Assembly: GCA_039707465.1 (NCBI GenBank)
Contig: CM077646.1
Span: 80,810,715 to 80,874,714, forward strand
DNA length: 64,000 bases
Reading direction: 5' to 3'
Origin: Rhabdophis nuchalis
Taxonomy: Eukaryota; Chordata; Lepidosauria; Squamata; Natricidae
The notes beneath the pieces are model-generated. The model worked only from the letters and a program-made list of their open reading frames with translations. It was not told where the DNA came from and ran no database searches. The position numbers and the translations under genes are program-made. Positions 1-13,419 of this stretch are shown piece after piece. Position 1 is the first letter of the stretch; each line of letters starts with the position of its first letter.

Positions 1-929
1 ATTAATCTTAATGAGCATTTAGTTTGTTAATTAATTAGTGCTTTATATGTGATAGATTTGCTTTAAAAATACCATTTATTTGTCTAGCACTCCTAGTTTT
101 AATGATATATAAATTAAAATATGTGACTTATCAGAAAGTAGAAAGTTGGCAAAGTTAAAACTTCCTAGCCTTGTATAATGTCTTTAATTTAGATAAAGTC
201 AATTGTAGAGGGTATCTTTATAATACATTGTTTTGGGAAAAGCCCTGTTTTATAAATGTACAGTATTTCTCAGGATTGCCTATTTTTAACCACAAAATTA
301 TTCCTAAATTTGCAAATCCAGTCTCACAGTGGGTACTGCTTTAAACTCCAAATTTTAAGTCCAGTTTTCACCTCAGGCAGACATTGAATTCTCAATTCAT
401 CTTACATTGTTCAGAGTCTGTCTGCCTCTTTTGCTGTACAGGCTGTTACCTTTGATTTCAACTTGAGAGCTGTATTTACTCTGAAGTTTTAAGGTAACTT
501 TCTGACTTGTGCCATTTTTTTCTCAACAGCTAGTACAATTGAATAAAACTATATTTTTAACAAGGAACCTTGGACCATCAAAAATGCTCTCTATCCTGAC
601 ATCATCTGTTAGAGTGTGCTTGTTATCCATAGAATTGACCAAGAATATCTGTAGATTTCTTAACCAGTGCCAGATCAAGTGAACATATATATACCTTGAA
701 TCTGGTCTATTTCAGTATGCAGAATAAGAGGCTGATGCTTTCCCCTGGAAAACAGCATATGTCATACTTTATGCTCTCAGTAAACTTTATTTTAATGCCA
801 GAAGAATCCTTGGAGTCCAGTCCTGATTCCCTATCTCCCTTGTGTAGTTTCTGCACATGATTCAGTAGCTATCTTGGCTTCTTCACAAACCACTTTCTCA
901 GAACAACTATAACAAGCATTTACACCCAA
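1..929. other. AT-rich sequence, nothing recognised
   Basis: No reading frame of credible length or composition, no RNA gene and no repeat that I recognise. It may be intergenic or intronic. Confidence 0.5.
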
Positions 930-1012
930 AATAAGTTGCCTAGAGTCACCTTATAAGGGAGATGAGTGGCATAAGAATTTAATACATAAATAAACATAAA
1001 ATAAATACATCA
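930..1012 (+). repeat. L2/CR1-type LINE 3' end fragment
   Basis: The stretch resembles the 3' untranslated ends of L2/CR1-superfamily LINEs: a degenerate form of the 'gcc-gcccagagtc...gagatgggcggcat' block is followed by a tail of AATAAATA-like repeats. Only the 3' tip is recognisable and no coding part is left. The call rests on resemblance to the 3' ends of the better L2 copies at 30829-31472 and 4545-5183. Confidence 0.5.
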
Positions 1013-1439
1013 AACCTTCCTTAAGAAGACTTGCAAGTCTTTCTTGACATTTGACTAGCTGGATGATTGGGAGTATTTAAAACTACTTATATTCATTGTG
1101 ATTTTATTTTGGAATACATGTGAAGAATTACTTCCTTGTGCGTGATAATATATAAGCACTTCCAAGCAGTTTTATTCTTCTTTAAGGGCAGGTAGACCAG
1201 ACGAATCCTTCAAGAGCTCTGTTGATTGTCATTTTTAAAATGAAACACATGTGCTATATCATTTTTTACAAGAACTCCTGAAGCTTTCCTGTAAAGATTA
1301 ATTGTTAAAGATTCACCCATTTTCCACCATTCTCATGGCTTGAAAACACTCTCCCTTCTCCTTAGGCACTTTGGTCTTACTTTCTGAGAAATCAGTGAAA
1401 ATCACATCACCGACAGAAGCAATCCACATGCAAAGTTCT
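1013..1439. other. AT-rich sequence, nothing recognised
   Basis: No coding potential or recognisable repeat seen. Confidence 0.45.
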
Positions 1440-2640
1440 ATTTATTAAAAAATTGCAGCCAACCTATATCTTGTAAAAGAATAGATGTTCTCGCTTTCTA
1501 ACTGAAATTATCATTATCTTACAAAGAGTAACTATTTTCATTTTTGTTTGCATAAAAATAGTAATTCTAATAGTAATAATAATTTTCATAGTAACTTCAT
1601 TAAACATTACAATTAAAAACATAAAATGAATAAAAACTAAGAAAAGAAAAGAATGAAAAGAAAAATATAAAGTACAGAAAAGAAAAAAGAAAGGAAAGTA
1701 AGAATACAATAAGAAAAAGAAATATACAAAGAAATGACTTCTCCCTTCACCACAAGTATAAACAGTTTTGGTAATTTATTATTTTGTTCCCATCATATTG
1801 CATCTCTTATCTATAAACAAATCCTTAAACTTTGTTGTTCAGTCCTGATAAGCAAAAGTCCATTCAAGGACTACCATAGATTGCATGTTTATTTTAATTT
1901 TGATCAAATAATCAAACTTTATATTATTTCCTTTTATTTAAGATTAAGATTTCATTTAAATCTTAAATTTTTAGTCTTTTCCACTGTCCTAGGACTTGAT
2001 TTTTTTATCTGTCCCTTCTCATAAAAATTTTCAAAGATTTAACAAGTCTGTTTTGTAAATCCAATATAGGAAAGTTATCCACATCACTCTGTTGATTTGT
2101 TATTTGTATACTCCCTGTAAGACTTTAGCCAGTTTCTTTTGTATGCTTAGTATAGCATCTTTTTTTCTATAATTCTTGTATTCTGTCATTTTTAAATCCA
2201 TTTTCAGATCAGTCTCTTGTCAGATAAACATTTTTATCTTTTATTTATTAATAAATTTATTGCCGCCCCATCTTATCACAGGGTAACATCTTTATCTTTT
2301 ATAATATCTTTTGAACACTATCAATAGAAATAGATACTTTTAAATTACATTCTGGGTCCATTTTCAAACATATCCAATGTATCCAGTGTTAAAATATTTT
2401 GCTTCATTGTTGCAAGTCTGACTGTTGTTCTCATTTAATTGTAAGCTCTAGTTCTCTCTAGTTTCCTCTAGTGTCCAATTTTTAAAGTCTTATCATGCTG
2501 TGTTTTTTTTAAAAAAAAATAAAAAACATTTTTCCATGAGAAGGATTCTTATAATTAATTCAAAAATATTATTTTGAATCTATTCTAGTCTCTTTGTAAA
2601 TTTCCAAAATCAAAGCACTAGTCTTTTGTTGTTTATTTTT
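1440..2640 (-). repeat. Old L1-like LINE 3' region (antisense), copy A
   Basis: This AT-rich block shares a series of ordered landmarks with 15707-16790: an A/G-rich stretch, a 'cttcwcccttca' block, 'gcaaaagtccaytmaggac', a 'ctctagtgt' block, then a poly-T/poly-A patch followed by a 'catgagaagg'-like segment. The order and spacing agree, so the two are copies of one interspersed repeat in the same orientation. Poly-T at the low-coordinate end suggests a poly(A)-tailed retroelement on the minus strand. Assigning it to the L1 3' UTR is inference; no ORF is left. A short L2-like 3' end lies inside it at about 2240-2290. Boundaries are approximate. Confidence 0.4.
2240..2290 (-). repeat. L2-type LINE 3' tip nested in copy A
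   Basis: A run of TTTATTAATAAATTTATT followed by a 'tgccgccccat' motif is the reverse complement of the usual L2/CR1-type 3' terminus. It is absent from the parallel repeat copy at 15707-16790, so it is probably a small secondary insertion. Confidence 0.35.
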
Positions 2641-4544
2641 TTTTAAATTAAGTCCTTATACTTGTATTCATATTTGATTTCATTAAGATTTAAGGATACT
2701 AAATGGTGCTTGTAAAACCTATTGATTAAAAGGTTCAAAATAACAGAGAACCAATTAACAACCAATTTACAAAAGTGATTTGAAAAGGAAGTATTGTGTC
2801 CTTTCTGAAAGTACCAACTGTGGTTTGAGCAAAATGATAGTTTATCCCCTCATTTCCCAGAGTTTAAAACCTGCCAGAGATCGTTATCTTGCAGTATCCT
2901 CATGAGGAGCAACTGTCTGGAGCACTCGTGGGCAATCCCAATTCATCTCCTTGCCTGGAGAGAAATTACAAAGAACTGGTCTATTCACTGGCTATTCATT
3001 CCAATATAGTCATTTCCGTAGTTCACCCTTTCTTCCCCAGAAGTCCTGTTTCCATGAAAATTCTATTATCACTTACTGAGTGTGGCAGGTACAAAAAGTT
3101 TAAAATAACTGCACAAGGTTAATCAAACTTTACAGTTTATTTCGCACACAAAAAATATTAAGATATTTTTACCTATCCTTGTCATTTTCAAGTATCTTTC
3201 CCTATGATGTGAAGTAAAGACATCTTGAACCTTATACTATCTTCAACTCACAGAATATTCTCTCACTACCAGAGTATGCCACTGAAGCTTTGCCTCTGCA
3301 TCACTGATTGCTAAGGCAACCATTCTTTTAGAAGAGATGTACTATACTTTTGAGCCTATTCATTGGAGCTGCTTTTTAATGGCCTGTTAGAGTACTCTAC
3401 CCTCGTTTGCTGTCAGCCACTGAATTCTGCAAATGAATATACAGCAGTTGAACGCAGCTCGCTGTGCATCACAATGCAGGAGCTGTACCACGTCCAAAAG
3501 TTAGTATGCTTTTTAGGCTGTGAATTTGAAGACAAAGAAAGTAGCGGGAAATGCCTTTTCAGAGAACTGGTTTTATATTCAGACAGAGTGTGAGATGAAA
3601 TCTAATGTATTTTACTAGTTTATATTCCAGAGGAAAAAACAGACTGTATGTTAAATTGGCTGCATATACACCATTCACAAAAGTCCACCATTGGCAGTTT
3701 CTTTAAATATATGCAATATAGTATGCATTAGAAACTGATTTATAAAATGAGTAGTTTTTCAGCCACTAAGTATTTCTATATAGAACACAGAGTGGGCAAC
3801 TTTTTTTCTTGCTCATAAAAATGGACTGTTCTGAAATCTCCTCTTTCAACTCTCGAAGATTACATTTGGTAGTAAAAAAAAACATTTGCAGAATTGGCGT
3901 GCCCAAATGTTTAGATGAAATAGCATATGGGAAAGTGGGCACAGACAGTTATTACTTTTTTGGGGGGAGAAGAGTAGTATTATTAACTTATCATGTAGCA
4001 AGGAACAATGTATGAACAGACAACAAAATCACTTTTAAAAACTTTATGCTTTTACCGTGGAGATAAAAGTGAACAGAGATAGATTCCTGAAGTCTATTCC
4101 TAGTACTTCAGTCAACATTTTGGGTTTTTTTAATTTTTTTAATTTTTAATTTTTTATTAATAAAACACAAATACAAAATGCATTTTTAATTATATTATTG
4201 ATATGTTCAATTGAGGTCATAATGATTAGACACTAAGAAAGAACTCCATTTTGAACATGGACAGCAACTATCTCTAGAGCACTTTTTCAGGAAGAAGAAA
4301 TTGAGACCCAATTATGTAGTCTAATAGGCATCTGCAGTGATGGCCACTGGCTTCAACGTAGTGGACATGATTGAGTGATCAGTCTCTGATTGCACATTAA
4401 TAGAGATGGGACTTCTGCCAAGCAAAAAATATTCAATATTCCCAATGCTCCAGACCAGGCTTAACCCTTTCTAGGCTTTGAGTATGGTCTTCATATGCAC
4501 GTCATAAAAATCTGTAAAAACTGACTGATTTTCAGATTCTGCAT
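2641..4544. other. Unique-looking AT-rich sequence
   Basis: No gene recognised. The short open frames here look random. An X-box-like palindrome lies at 3307-3320 and is listed separately. Confidence 0.45.
3307..3320. promoter_or_regulatory. X-box-like (RFX) motif
   Basis: The 14-mer attgctaaggcaac matches the palindromic RFX-factor consensus GTTGCYATGGCAAC at most positions. RFX proteins bind such X-boxes in promoters and enhancers. Only motif similarity supports this, and such matches occur by chance. Confidence 0.2.
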
Positions 4545-4551
4545 GAATAAT

Positions 4552-4594
<43 letters not shown>

Positions 4595-5183
4595 TTTTAT
4601 TTTATTTTTTTATTTTTTGGGATTTATATACCGCCCTTTCTCCCTTATGGGACTCAGGAGAGTGAACAGGCGATAATAAAAGCAACAATAAAACATCTGA
4701 TACAGTAACTATACTAAAAATATACTAAAAATAAATTAAACACAGGCCTGTTCTAAAATACCCTCTAAAACCCCTAGTAAAAACAAATTAAAACTACGCC
4801 AGGCCGGCCGCACGAAATAGATGGGTTTTCAGGGCTCGGCGGAAAAGGCGCAGGTCCACAGCTGTGCAAAGGTCGGGGTAGGTCATTCCAGAGGACCAGA
4901 GCTGCCACAGAGAAGGCCCTCCCCCTAGGGGTCACCAGCCGACATTGACTGGCTGACAGCACCCTGAGGAGGCCCTCTCTGTGGGAGCGGACTGGTCGGA
5001 GGGAGGTGTTTGGTAGGAGGCCAAAGAGTACCAAGGTCTCTTGCCATGGAGGGCTTTAAAGGTTGTTACTAGCAGCTTGAAGCGCACTCGGAAAGCCACA
5101 GGCAGCCAGTGCAGCTCGTGTAGGAGAGGTGTTACATGGGAGCATCTAGAGGCCCCCAAAATCCCCTGCACAGCTGCAATCAC
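4545..5183 (-). mobile_element. L2-type LINE, 5'-truncated and decayed 3' fragment
   Basis: The minus strand encodes the C-terminal part of an L2-type reverse transcriptase ORF across frames. One frame carries TPLLHELHWLPVAFRVRFK and an adjacent frame the 'RPVRSHREGLLRV' and 'ALVLWNDLP' blocks, which match the C-terminus of the intact ORF at 49559-52828. At least one frameshift separates the two parts, so it cannot code. The 3' UTR continues to a (TTTA)n tail at about 4549-4610. The homology stops abruptly at about 5180, as expected for 5' truncation during target-primed reverse transcription. An old, dead copy. Confidence 0.85.
4549..4612. repeat. (TTTA)n microsatellite
   Basis: An uninterrupted TTTA tetranucleotide run grades into T-rich sequence exactly at the 3' end of the minus-strand L2 fragment, so it probably grew from the LINE tail. 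Confidence 0.9.
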
Positions 5184-8100
5184 AACTTCATGTCAATATT
5201 AATATACGAATGACAATACCAGTCTTGACTTGCAATTTATTAATGTTTGCTCCAAAATTATGAACATTTTTGTCTTTGGAGAGTGTTTCATACTGACTGG
5301 TCCATTCTCAGTCCTGCCCATTTTGTAATATTTAGCTTGGTGAGATTAATCAGAATACTTAGCAAATCAGTTGGATCATATTTAGTCATGATTAAGTTTT
5401 CTCCAACCTATTGTTTCCTTTATGTATTATGTGTCTTGTCCAATAACTTCAGAATCTGTATCAGATTATCCATGTACACAACTGTAAGGATTACATGATT
5501 TAAGATTAGATTGCATAATCTTAAAATTTGCAATTTGTTTTTGTTTACTCATGTTGCATGAGCCTAACAATTGAACTATACTTTCAGTGTATACTGTATT
5601 TAATCATTTGTGGTTAAAACAAATCATGGTTTAACTTAATTTAACCATAAAGATGGGGTCAGATGTCCATTCTTTAATTCCAAAGAGATAGTAGCCTGTT
5701 CAAAGTTGGAACAAGTGTGTTCCATACCATTTGTTATGTTTAACAAAGCAGTCCCCAAAATTCAACTACATAAATATTAGTAAATACATAATGGAAAAGA
5801 CAATCATCACAACATTCATAAGGATGATATAATGGCTTTGTTTTTTGAAACTGAAGAACATTTCTTCATATTATCCCTTATGGTTGCTTTTTTTGTTTTG
5901 TTTTATTGACTTGGGTTACTATATAATTTGCGGTTGAGTTTATGTTATTTTACAAATTTAACTCCCCCCGTAACCCCCATCTCTTGTAATTGCTAGTTTT
6001 CATTGGTGGGAATAATATAATATGAACTGGCATTGTAGTGATTCATGATTGCTTTTCATTTCTTGTGGTTGTGATCATGAAGTTAGGTTTGTCCCGAAAT
6101 ATCATCACCTTGTTTTATGGATACAGTTTAATTCATCTTCTCTAGAATATATTTTGGAACAATTTATTCTTTGCATATTTTTATACCAAGTACCCGTCAT
6201 GTACTATATGCAAAAGGAAGCTGACATGATTTTTTTTTTAAATGCAGAAATGCGTAGTCTCTTATTCAAAGATTAAGAATCCAAATAGCTTGAGGTTTCC
6301 AAGAACAGTAAATGAAAGCTGCTTTTATCATCCCTGCTTCACTCAAAAGATTCAAATAGCAAATGCTTCTAATAATAAATTTTCTATTTTCAAAGCATCT
6401 CTTTGCTAATTGCTTCTGTGGTCCCCTTAGAATAAAATATCACTGTAACTAAATGAGGGCTAGCTGCAGTTTCACAGTGCTGTTAATTAGCCTAGCCCCA
6501 AATTCAATCTTCACTGATGAGATTGCTAAGAGTGCCTCAGTATTGCTTGTTATACATGCATTATATCTCTGGAAGCCAATGAAAAACTGTCATCAGGCTT
6601 CCATTTTAGATTTTATCAATGTGTTCCTGTTGCCATAACAACCAGAATCAACCTATCTCAGGGAGGCTTTATATCCTACTGGCTTTTATAGCTGGGAGCG
6701 TGCCCCACTGTGCACCATGTGGTTCAGATGATTAGTTTTTCTTCAGAGAGACCTAACTGGCAAAGTGTGTTGGGATTAAGATAAGCATAATTTATTTTGT
6801 GAGTGGGGAGGGTCCACACTTCTGTGTGTCACTTCCCACCTCTCTTCTCTTCCTAATCATAAAGAGACCAACATTTTTCCTATGTACTGGCAGACAATGG
6901 AGCAGATGTGATTCACACCAGAGGAGAAGGCTTAAAAAAAAAAGTTATATTCAGCCTAGTTGCAGAACTGAGGAGTTTTATATGATATTCCCCTACATCT
7001 GTTTCTGTTCTCAGCAGACTGGAATATTTGCTTGTGTCTTACTCAAGAATTGTGAATTTTCCTGATGTTTTTGGAGGGGCCCTCAAGAAACCTGACTGGA
7101 ATATTTACAAATTACTTAAGATTTTTGGAATGGTCTAAATTGACAGGATTGTTCTTCTTTTTCTGTTTGTACTGCCAATCGCTGGTTGTCTGAAAGAGCA
7201 GTGGAGAAATTAACTGAAATCAAAAGAAACACGGATCAGAAAATGAATTTGTAGCCTTTGTACTACTGTCTCTTTGTATTAAAGGACAGCACTGTAGCTA
7301 TGCAGGTGCAGTACCATGTGGATAAAGAGCTGGCATACATTGGTAGCAACAAGAAAACACGCTGCTTTCTCTTAGAAGAGGGGAGGGAAATTAACTGTAA
7401 TACTGTTTGGCCTTTTCCTCCATTAAGAAGTGGGGTAGTCTGTTATTAACGATTACAAGCAAGGTTTCACTTGCTGCAGTTCAATTGTTTTAAAATGCTG
7501 AAGTTAAAGGCCTTCTGTTTGGATTATTGGCAGTTTCTCTGTCTTCAGCCTCTTCACGGTTTCTATAAAAGGTAAGCAAATGTTGAATCTAAAACCTTGT
7601 CAAAACTGAATGACTCCAGGCGGCTCAGCTCTCTTGCTGTAAGGCACTTTTACATGGAGAAGAAAGGGGTGTGGTGGGGAAAATTCATGCAGACTTATTA
7701 CAATGGTTGAAAATCTGCTTGTTGTTCCCTTTAACTGTCTGTGGTGACTATGGTTCTTGCTATCCCCAGATGCTGTGTTGTGTTCATACACATTTAATTT
7801 AAAACAGAAATATGCTAATTAGTTGTTTTAATTCATCATGAATTTTCGTGGCCAGGGAAGAATGTTTACTACTGCTAAATTTTACCCATTACAAATTGTG
7901 CTTGGTTTGGGGGAAGATGGGAATTTGTAGAGTACAGATTAATGTTGCTACAAGGAAAAAGTTTAATAGACCAGTTTCTTTCGTATGGTACAAAATCAAA
8001 TGCTGTCCACAGTTGTTCTGACAGAAGGCAGAAGTGATAAATGGGAGGGATGGTCGAAAGTAATGAGACTGAGTGTTGAGTGCATTGTTCTTGCCAAAGT

Positions 8101-8931
8101 CATGGAACAGCAAAATAAGCAATTTAATTTGACATGTATGCTACACTGATGGCTTTTTTTAAGTCTCACTTTTGAGAATAGCTTGTTAATTAGAGTAACA
8201 CATAGTTCAATATTCATAATACTTGAAAGCTATTTTTAATAAAACCAGGCAACCATTAATGTTGTGTCATAAAATAAGAGCTATGCAAGATTGTTAATTT
8301 GAAATTTATGATATCAGTATTGCAAAGGAAATTTGCAGTTGTTTTTGAGAAATTATGCCTTTTAAAATAATCTCTGATTATATAGTTCTGAAGGTACTGC
8401 TTTTTGTTGAGAATATAGAAATATTTAAACTCTTATTTGAAGTTTTAAAGCTTGTGTTGCAAGAAATCTGAAATCACTTTTAGATTTCTTACATAGGCAG
8501 GTTCTATATTATTTTAGCTAAAAATATTTCAGCGTCAAACATTTATTATTTATATGGATCTTTTATTCATGGCTAATTCCTGTCTAATTAACATTATCCT
8601 TTTGTTCTGCTCATGATTATTTTTCTCTTTATATATTTAGAACTTATCCTGCAAATATAATGGGCTGGATTTAAATACAAATTGAAAACGGAATTGCTAA
8701 AATAAATAAATGACATTAAAGTCTTAAAGTTGTTATAGAATATTTAAGTTAAACCTTTTGTTTCTTAAAGTAACAAAAAGTGTGAATACCAGATGACAGA
8801 GAATGTATAATTAGTTTAAAAATATATTAGCCAATTTCTAGATACTTCCAATTCTTCAGTTGAATTTTTAAATCTTTGATTTAAATGCTCTTGGGAATGT
8901 GCTTGAAGGCCATTTAAAATGTGTGTATGTG
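5184..8931. other. Unique-looking sequence with possible conserved non-coding stretch
   Basis: No gene or repeat recognised. The part at about 6380-6660 is less simple than its surroundings, with several TAATTR-type homeodomain-like cores and an X-box-like palindrome at 6629-6642. I can only suspect a conserved element; alignment would be needed. Confidence 0.4.
6629..6642. promoter_or_regulatory. X-box-like (RFX) motif
   Basis: The 14-mer gttgccataacaac has the palindromic half-site arrangement of RFX X-boxes, with one departure from the RGYAAC half-site. The match is to motif only, with no gene start nearby. Confidence 0.2.
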
Positions 8932-8960
8932 AGAGAGAGAGAAAGAGAAGGTGGGGGGAG
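8932..8960. repeat. (GA)n-rich simple repeat
   Basis: A GAGAGA run degrades into purine-rich sequence, with TGTGTG patches on both sides. Confidence 0.7.
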
Positions 8961-11900
8961 GAATGAGTGTCTCTGTGTGTGAATTGTATGATTTGAATTG
9001 GAAATTAGTTTACTCTTTCATTTACACATTATTTATGGAGAGATGGGTATTAAAAGGTTTAGGATTCTTTCTGTCCTGGAAAGGGGTAGGTGTTTGCCTC
9101 TAAACATTATGATCTAACATGCAGATGAATGAAGTTGTTACACTAAGTGCACTTAGAACAGTTGCAAGTCGCAGAAAATAATTTGACAATCTGGTGTGTT
9201 CCTAGCACATACATTAAAACAACAAACTGTTATGGTCAAGTTGGGTTAGATTTGTTTTTTAATGTAACTGAGGGTATTATATCAGCCCAGTCTATTTAAT
9301 TAGTTTATGATTGATATATTGTACAAACCTAGAAAATTGGTTAACACAATAATCAACTTGATCATGTATCAATGTAGCCTCTCTCTATTGTATTTTACTA
9401 CCACATCCTGAATCAAGTAGAAGAAAACATTGATGGAAAGGGTTATAAGACAACTAGAAAAATATAGTTAAATGTGATGAAACCAGTACTGCAACAACAA
9501 TGAAATTGTCTTCTTAAAATATGAATTTGGACATTACTATATGTTTTTCTAAATATTTTGATAATTGACAGTGCTACTGCTGATCTAAGAACAAGTTTGC
9601 CTCAAATGTAACATCCAGATTTTTAAGATGTGCAGGAAAGACACAAAATTGCTTTCAATTAAGGACAGTCATTACCTTTTGAAGAGCAGTGAAAAATTAT
9701 ATAAAACGTGAAAGACAGTTTAATGATTTCTCCGAACGTACTTTAATGCTATTCCTTTTAAACAAGATTCGTGATTGATTAAAATATAGGATGCAATGCA
9801 TACTTGAATAACTTTTGATTAATTCACAGGCAGAAGTAAAAGCTAGTAAAGTAAAGAAGACAATGACAGTATTGGTGATAGCAAAGATATCTGACACTTT
9901 TCCCTTTGTATCCAAGGAAAGTTATCATAACCATATAGATGTCAATAATTGTTTTATGATAAGCAATATTCTTATTGTGCTACAAAACATCTACTCTAAA
10001 CTAGTCGGGCAGAATGATTCAATAGATTTCATCATAGTGGCTTAATTTACATGAACTGTGTCCCCATGCCATACCCCAGAAAAGAGAGTAAAAGTAAAGC
10101 TTGAATGAGAAATAAGTGGCCAGTGGCTGGAGGAAAGGTATAGAAAGAATCAGAGAGGATAGTAGGGTAATGATGCAAAGTGGCAAGACCTTCATGCAGC
10201 GAATGAGACTAGGGACTATCCCCCCACCCCCAACTGTGTTAAATCTATTTTTATAGATTGACCCTTTCAAACAGCATTGCCAATTTTTAGTAATAATGAT
10301 GAGAGGGTTTGAATGCTTCTCCTTTCCCATCCATTGAGCCCTATCTATTCTTCTTTAGGAAATGTCATGGAAACTGACTGTAAACCTTTCATCTTCTCCT
10401 ATAGTTTGAGATCTTTGGCAAAACTATGTTTTAAGGATTGTTTCCACATACAGTAATGTAATTGGTAGCAGGGATAGAAAGGGGAGTGAAAAAATCCTTC
10501 ATTTTTTACATGTCGCTGCTGACTGAGCTGCAGCTCTAAACAAATTAATGGATGGAAGACAATATTTGGAGAAGTGAAGGCATAAAATTGTCCCTGTCAT
10601 GTTTTTGAATTACAAGCCAGATAATTATTTGACTAGTGTAACAGCAATTTGTTATTTCAACCTCAAAATCATGAAACTTAATTCTGTAGAGCTATGTAAT
10701 CAGATAATGAGATTTTTTTTAAAGAATCCTTGCATTTTCTCAAGCTTTATGGACATAAGTACTATAGAATTATGATACTTTAAAAATATTCTTAAATTGT
10801 TGTTTAAATATGTTCTAAATTATTATGCTATCAAAAATTGAATCAAATGCAAGCATTCACATAATGCATGCATACATATCCTTAAGTTTAAGAGTACTAT
10901 TGCTAATATTTGATAAAATTATGCTTTGTTCCACAATTGGCAATAATGCTTTTTAAAAAAATATTTTCAATCTATTATTCTCTACTGAAATCTTGACTAA
11001 CAAGAGATCCCTTGTATGTTTTTCTGTCATTTAAAGGATTTATATATCCACCTCATCCGATGCATTGAATTGCAGCCCACTGCAGCATATGTAAAAAAAA
11101 TAATTAGTCAACTGCATTCGTGTTATGGCTATAATGTGTGCACCACAGCTTAGTTGTAATAATGAAAATGAAAATTTTGTAATTAATGCCATATTAAAAA
11201 TAAAGGGAATATCCAAAAATCTAAAAATATTAAATCCTTAACTTTTTTCCAAGATCCATGTATTAAAGGATGCTTTGCATTCTATACAAGAATGTTATTA
11301 ATAAAAACTTTCCATGACAAAGAGTGACCATCCCTGCTGCAAAACAGAAATAGTTTCTAAAAGGAACAGTATCATTTTAATAGAGTCTATATCACAGCTT
11401 CTTCCAGAAATATAGTGAAAATTAATAGAAATTTATGACATGATGATGGCAATTCCCCTGTAAATTATGGCTTGACAGAAACTATCACATTGCAGCGGCA
11501 ATTTTCTACAACACTGAATGCAATAACATTTAATGTCTATTGCTGGGATCCATAAATATTTATTTTAATTTGCATATGTAGTATGGATATGTAATATATA
11601 ATGCAATTGCACTGGAGGTCTGGTTCAGACAGTTCCTTGAGATTTTGTAAAGCATGGTCTTCTCTTACTACTTCCCTCTTTCAGTGTGCCTTGATTTTGG
11701 CATAATAATCCAGCGTATTAATTAATATATCTAGTTATATTTATGACACTTGTGCTTAATACTTATTTTTAATTCTAAAAATAAATGTGGTTCATATCCT
11801 TTTCTGGCACTTTACCCAAATCATAGTTTATGGAAACTGAACTTTGGAAGTGTCAAACAAACCAGCATGATAGTAAAAGAGGACATGGACATTCTGCAGA

Positions 11901-13419
11901 AAATATACAAGCCTTAAGTCTACTGGCATGGCATTATCATTTTTCTGCCCTTGCCTCTGTTGAAGGTCTAACTTCCACTCCATCTTCATTACATTCATGC
12001 TGTATTTGCACAGTGGAGGCTACTAAGGTAGTAATTAGCCTTAATTTAGCTTTAACTTGAAAGAGAAAAGGTTTCATTGCCATCTATTTTATTTCATTTA
12101 AGTCACTAATGTTTGTTTAAATTTCTTATCATGTAAGGAAGCAATGTAATAGTGCAGAGGGGTTAGCTAATTTTAAATAGAATATATTATTTAAACTTGC
12201 AATTATATAATCGTTAGTAATTATTGTATTCATAGATTAAAAAAGAACTCTGGGATTATTGCATACTGTGTTTCATATCCTTCTTAAACTATTTTGAACA
12301 TTACTAAGTAAGATTCAAACATATTTCCTATTTATTATAGAGGTGATGATTAACATATTACAGCAAAATTAATTGTAAGCATGATTACTTATTTCAAATT
12401 CTTTTTTACTTATGTTTTTGAGTAAGAGCAGCATGGTTTAATATGAAGGACAAACTTGTTTGTATATACTATACCTTCTGTAAAATAGAAAGCTGTTAGA
12501 GATCATCTGGAATATTGTTCATCATGAATTTGGAATGATTACATATATGGAAGAGATGAGAAGTCTACTGACAACAGTAGGTGGAAAAGAGTTAATACAC
12601 TAAGCGGCTACATCTGTTTATAGATTTTGAGGCCAACTTCCTCAATCCTTGCAGACAGCCTCTATGTATGTATTGCTGAATTCAGTGCATTCCCCTCCCC
12701 TTTCCCAAATACTGTAAATATGCTTAGGAGTGCCTCCTGAGAGATTAATATCATCTAGATACCAAAACTGACTTACAAGTATACTGTCCTCTTTGGGGCA
12801 TCTATGTATTTTGTGTGAGACAATGAAATGCTGTAAAACAAAAAGACAATGGCTCTGTTATGGACTTAGTTTACTGTCAGATTCCTGGGAACAAATGATT
12901 TCTTTTCACTTGAGAGCAAACTTGTGACTCATAGGGTCTGCAGTACATCTCTCCAAGGAAGGTAGTGTTAGATAAAATTTACTGTAGCTGCAGAACAGCT
13001 GAGCATACGTACAGTATCCTCTTTTCCCTCTTTGTAGCATAGACCCATGTTATTCTTATGCTGTATATGGTCTACATACTGCAAAGAGTGTATATCATGA
13101 TAAATCAATGGATAGTCAATCAAAACAAACTTCTAAATAAAGCAAATGCCTAAATAATGTAAAGATTTTAAATTTCTTTCCATGCATACCAGTACATGCA
13201 ATCCTTGCTATTTGTAAGTATGAGCCACTGCCTACATTGTAATAAAATGCTTCATGAATATTGACCACTTCAGTAGCATTGAAAAATGCAATTCGAAGGG
13301 CTTTGTATATTGTGGACTTTTTAAAAAAGAACAATTAAAATTGTATTTTCTTTACAATTTTGGATGCTAATCTCTAAGATTTACCTAAGTAGAAAATTGA
13401 TAATGAGCAGGAGCCCATG
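8961..13419. other. Long AT-rich stretch, nothing recognised
   Basis: About 4.4 kb with no repeat that I can name and no coding region. Open frames are short, AT-biased and without protein-like composition. Confidence 0.45.
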
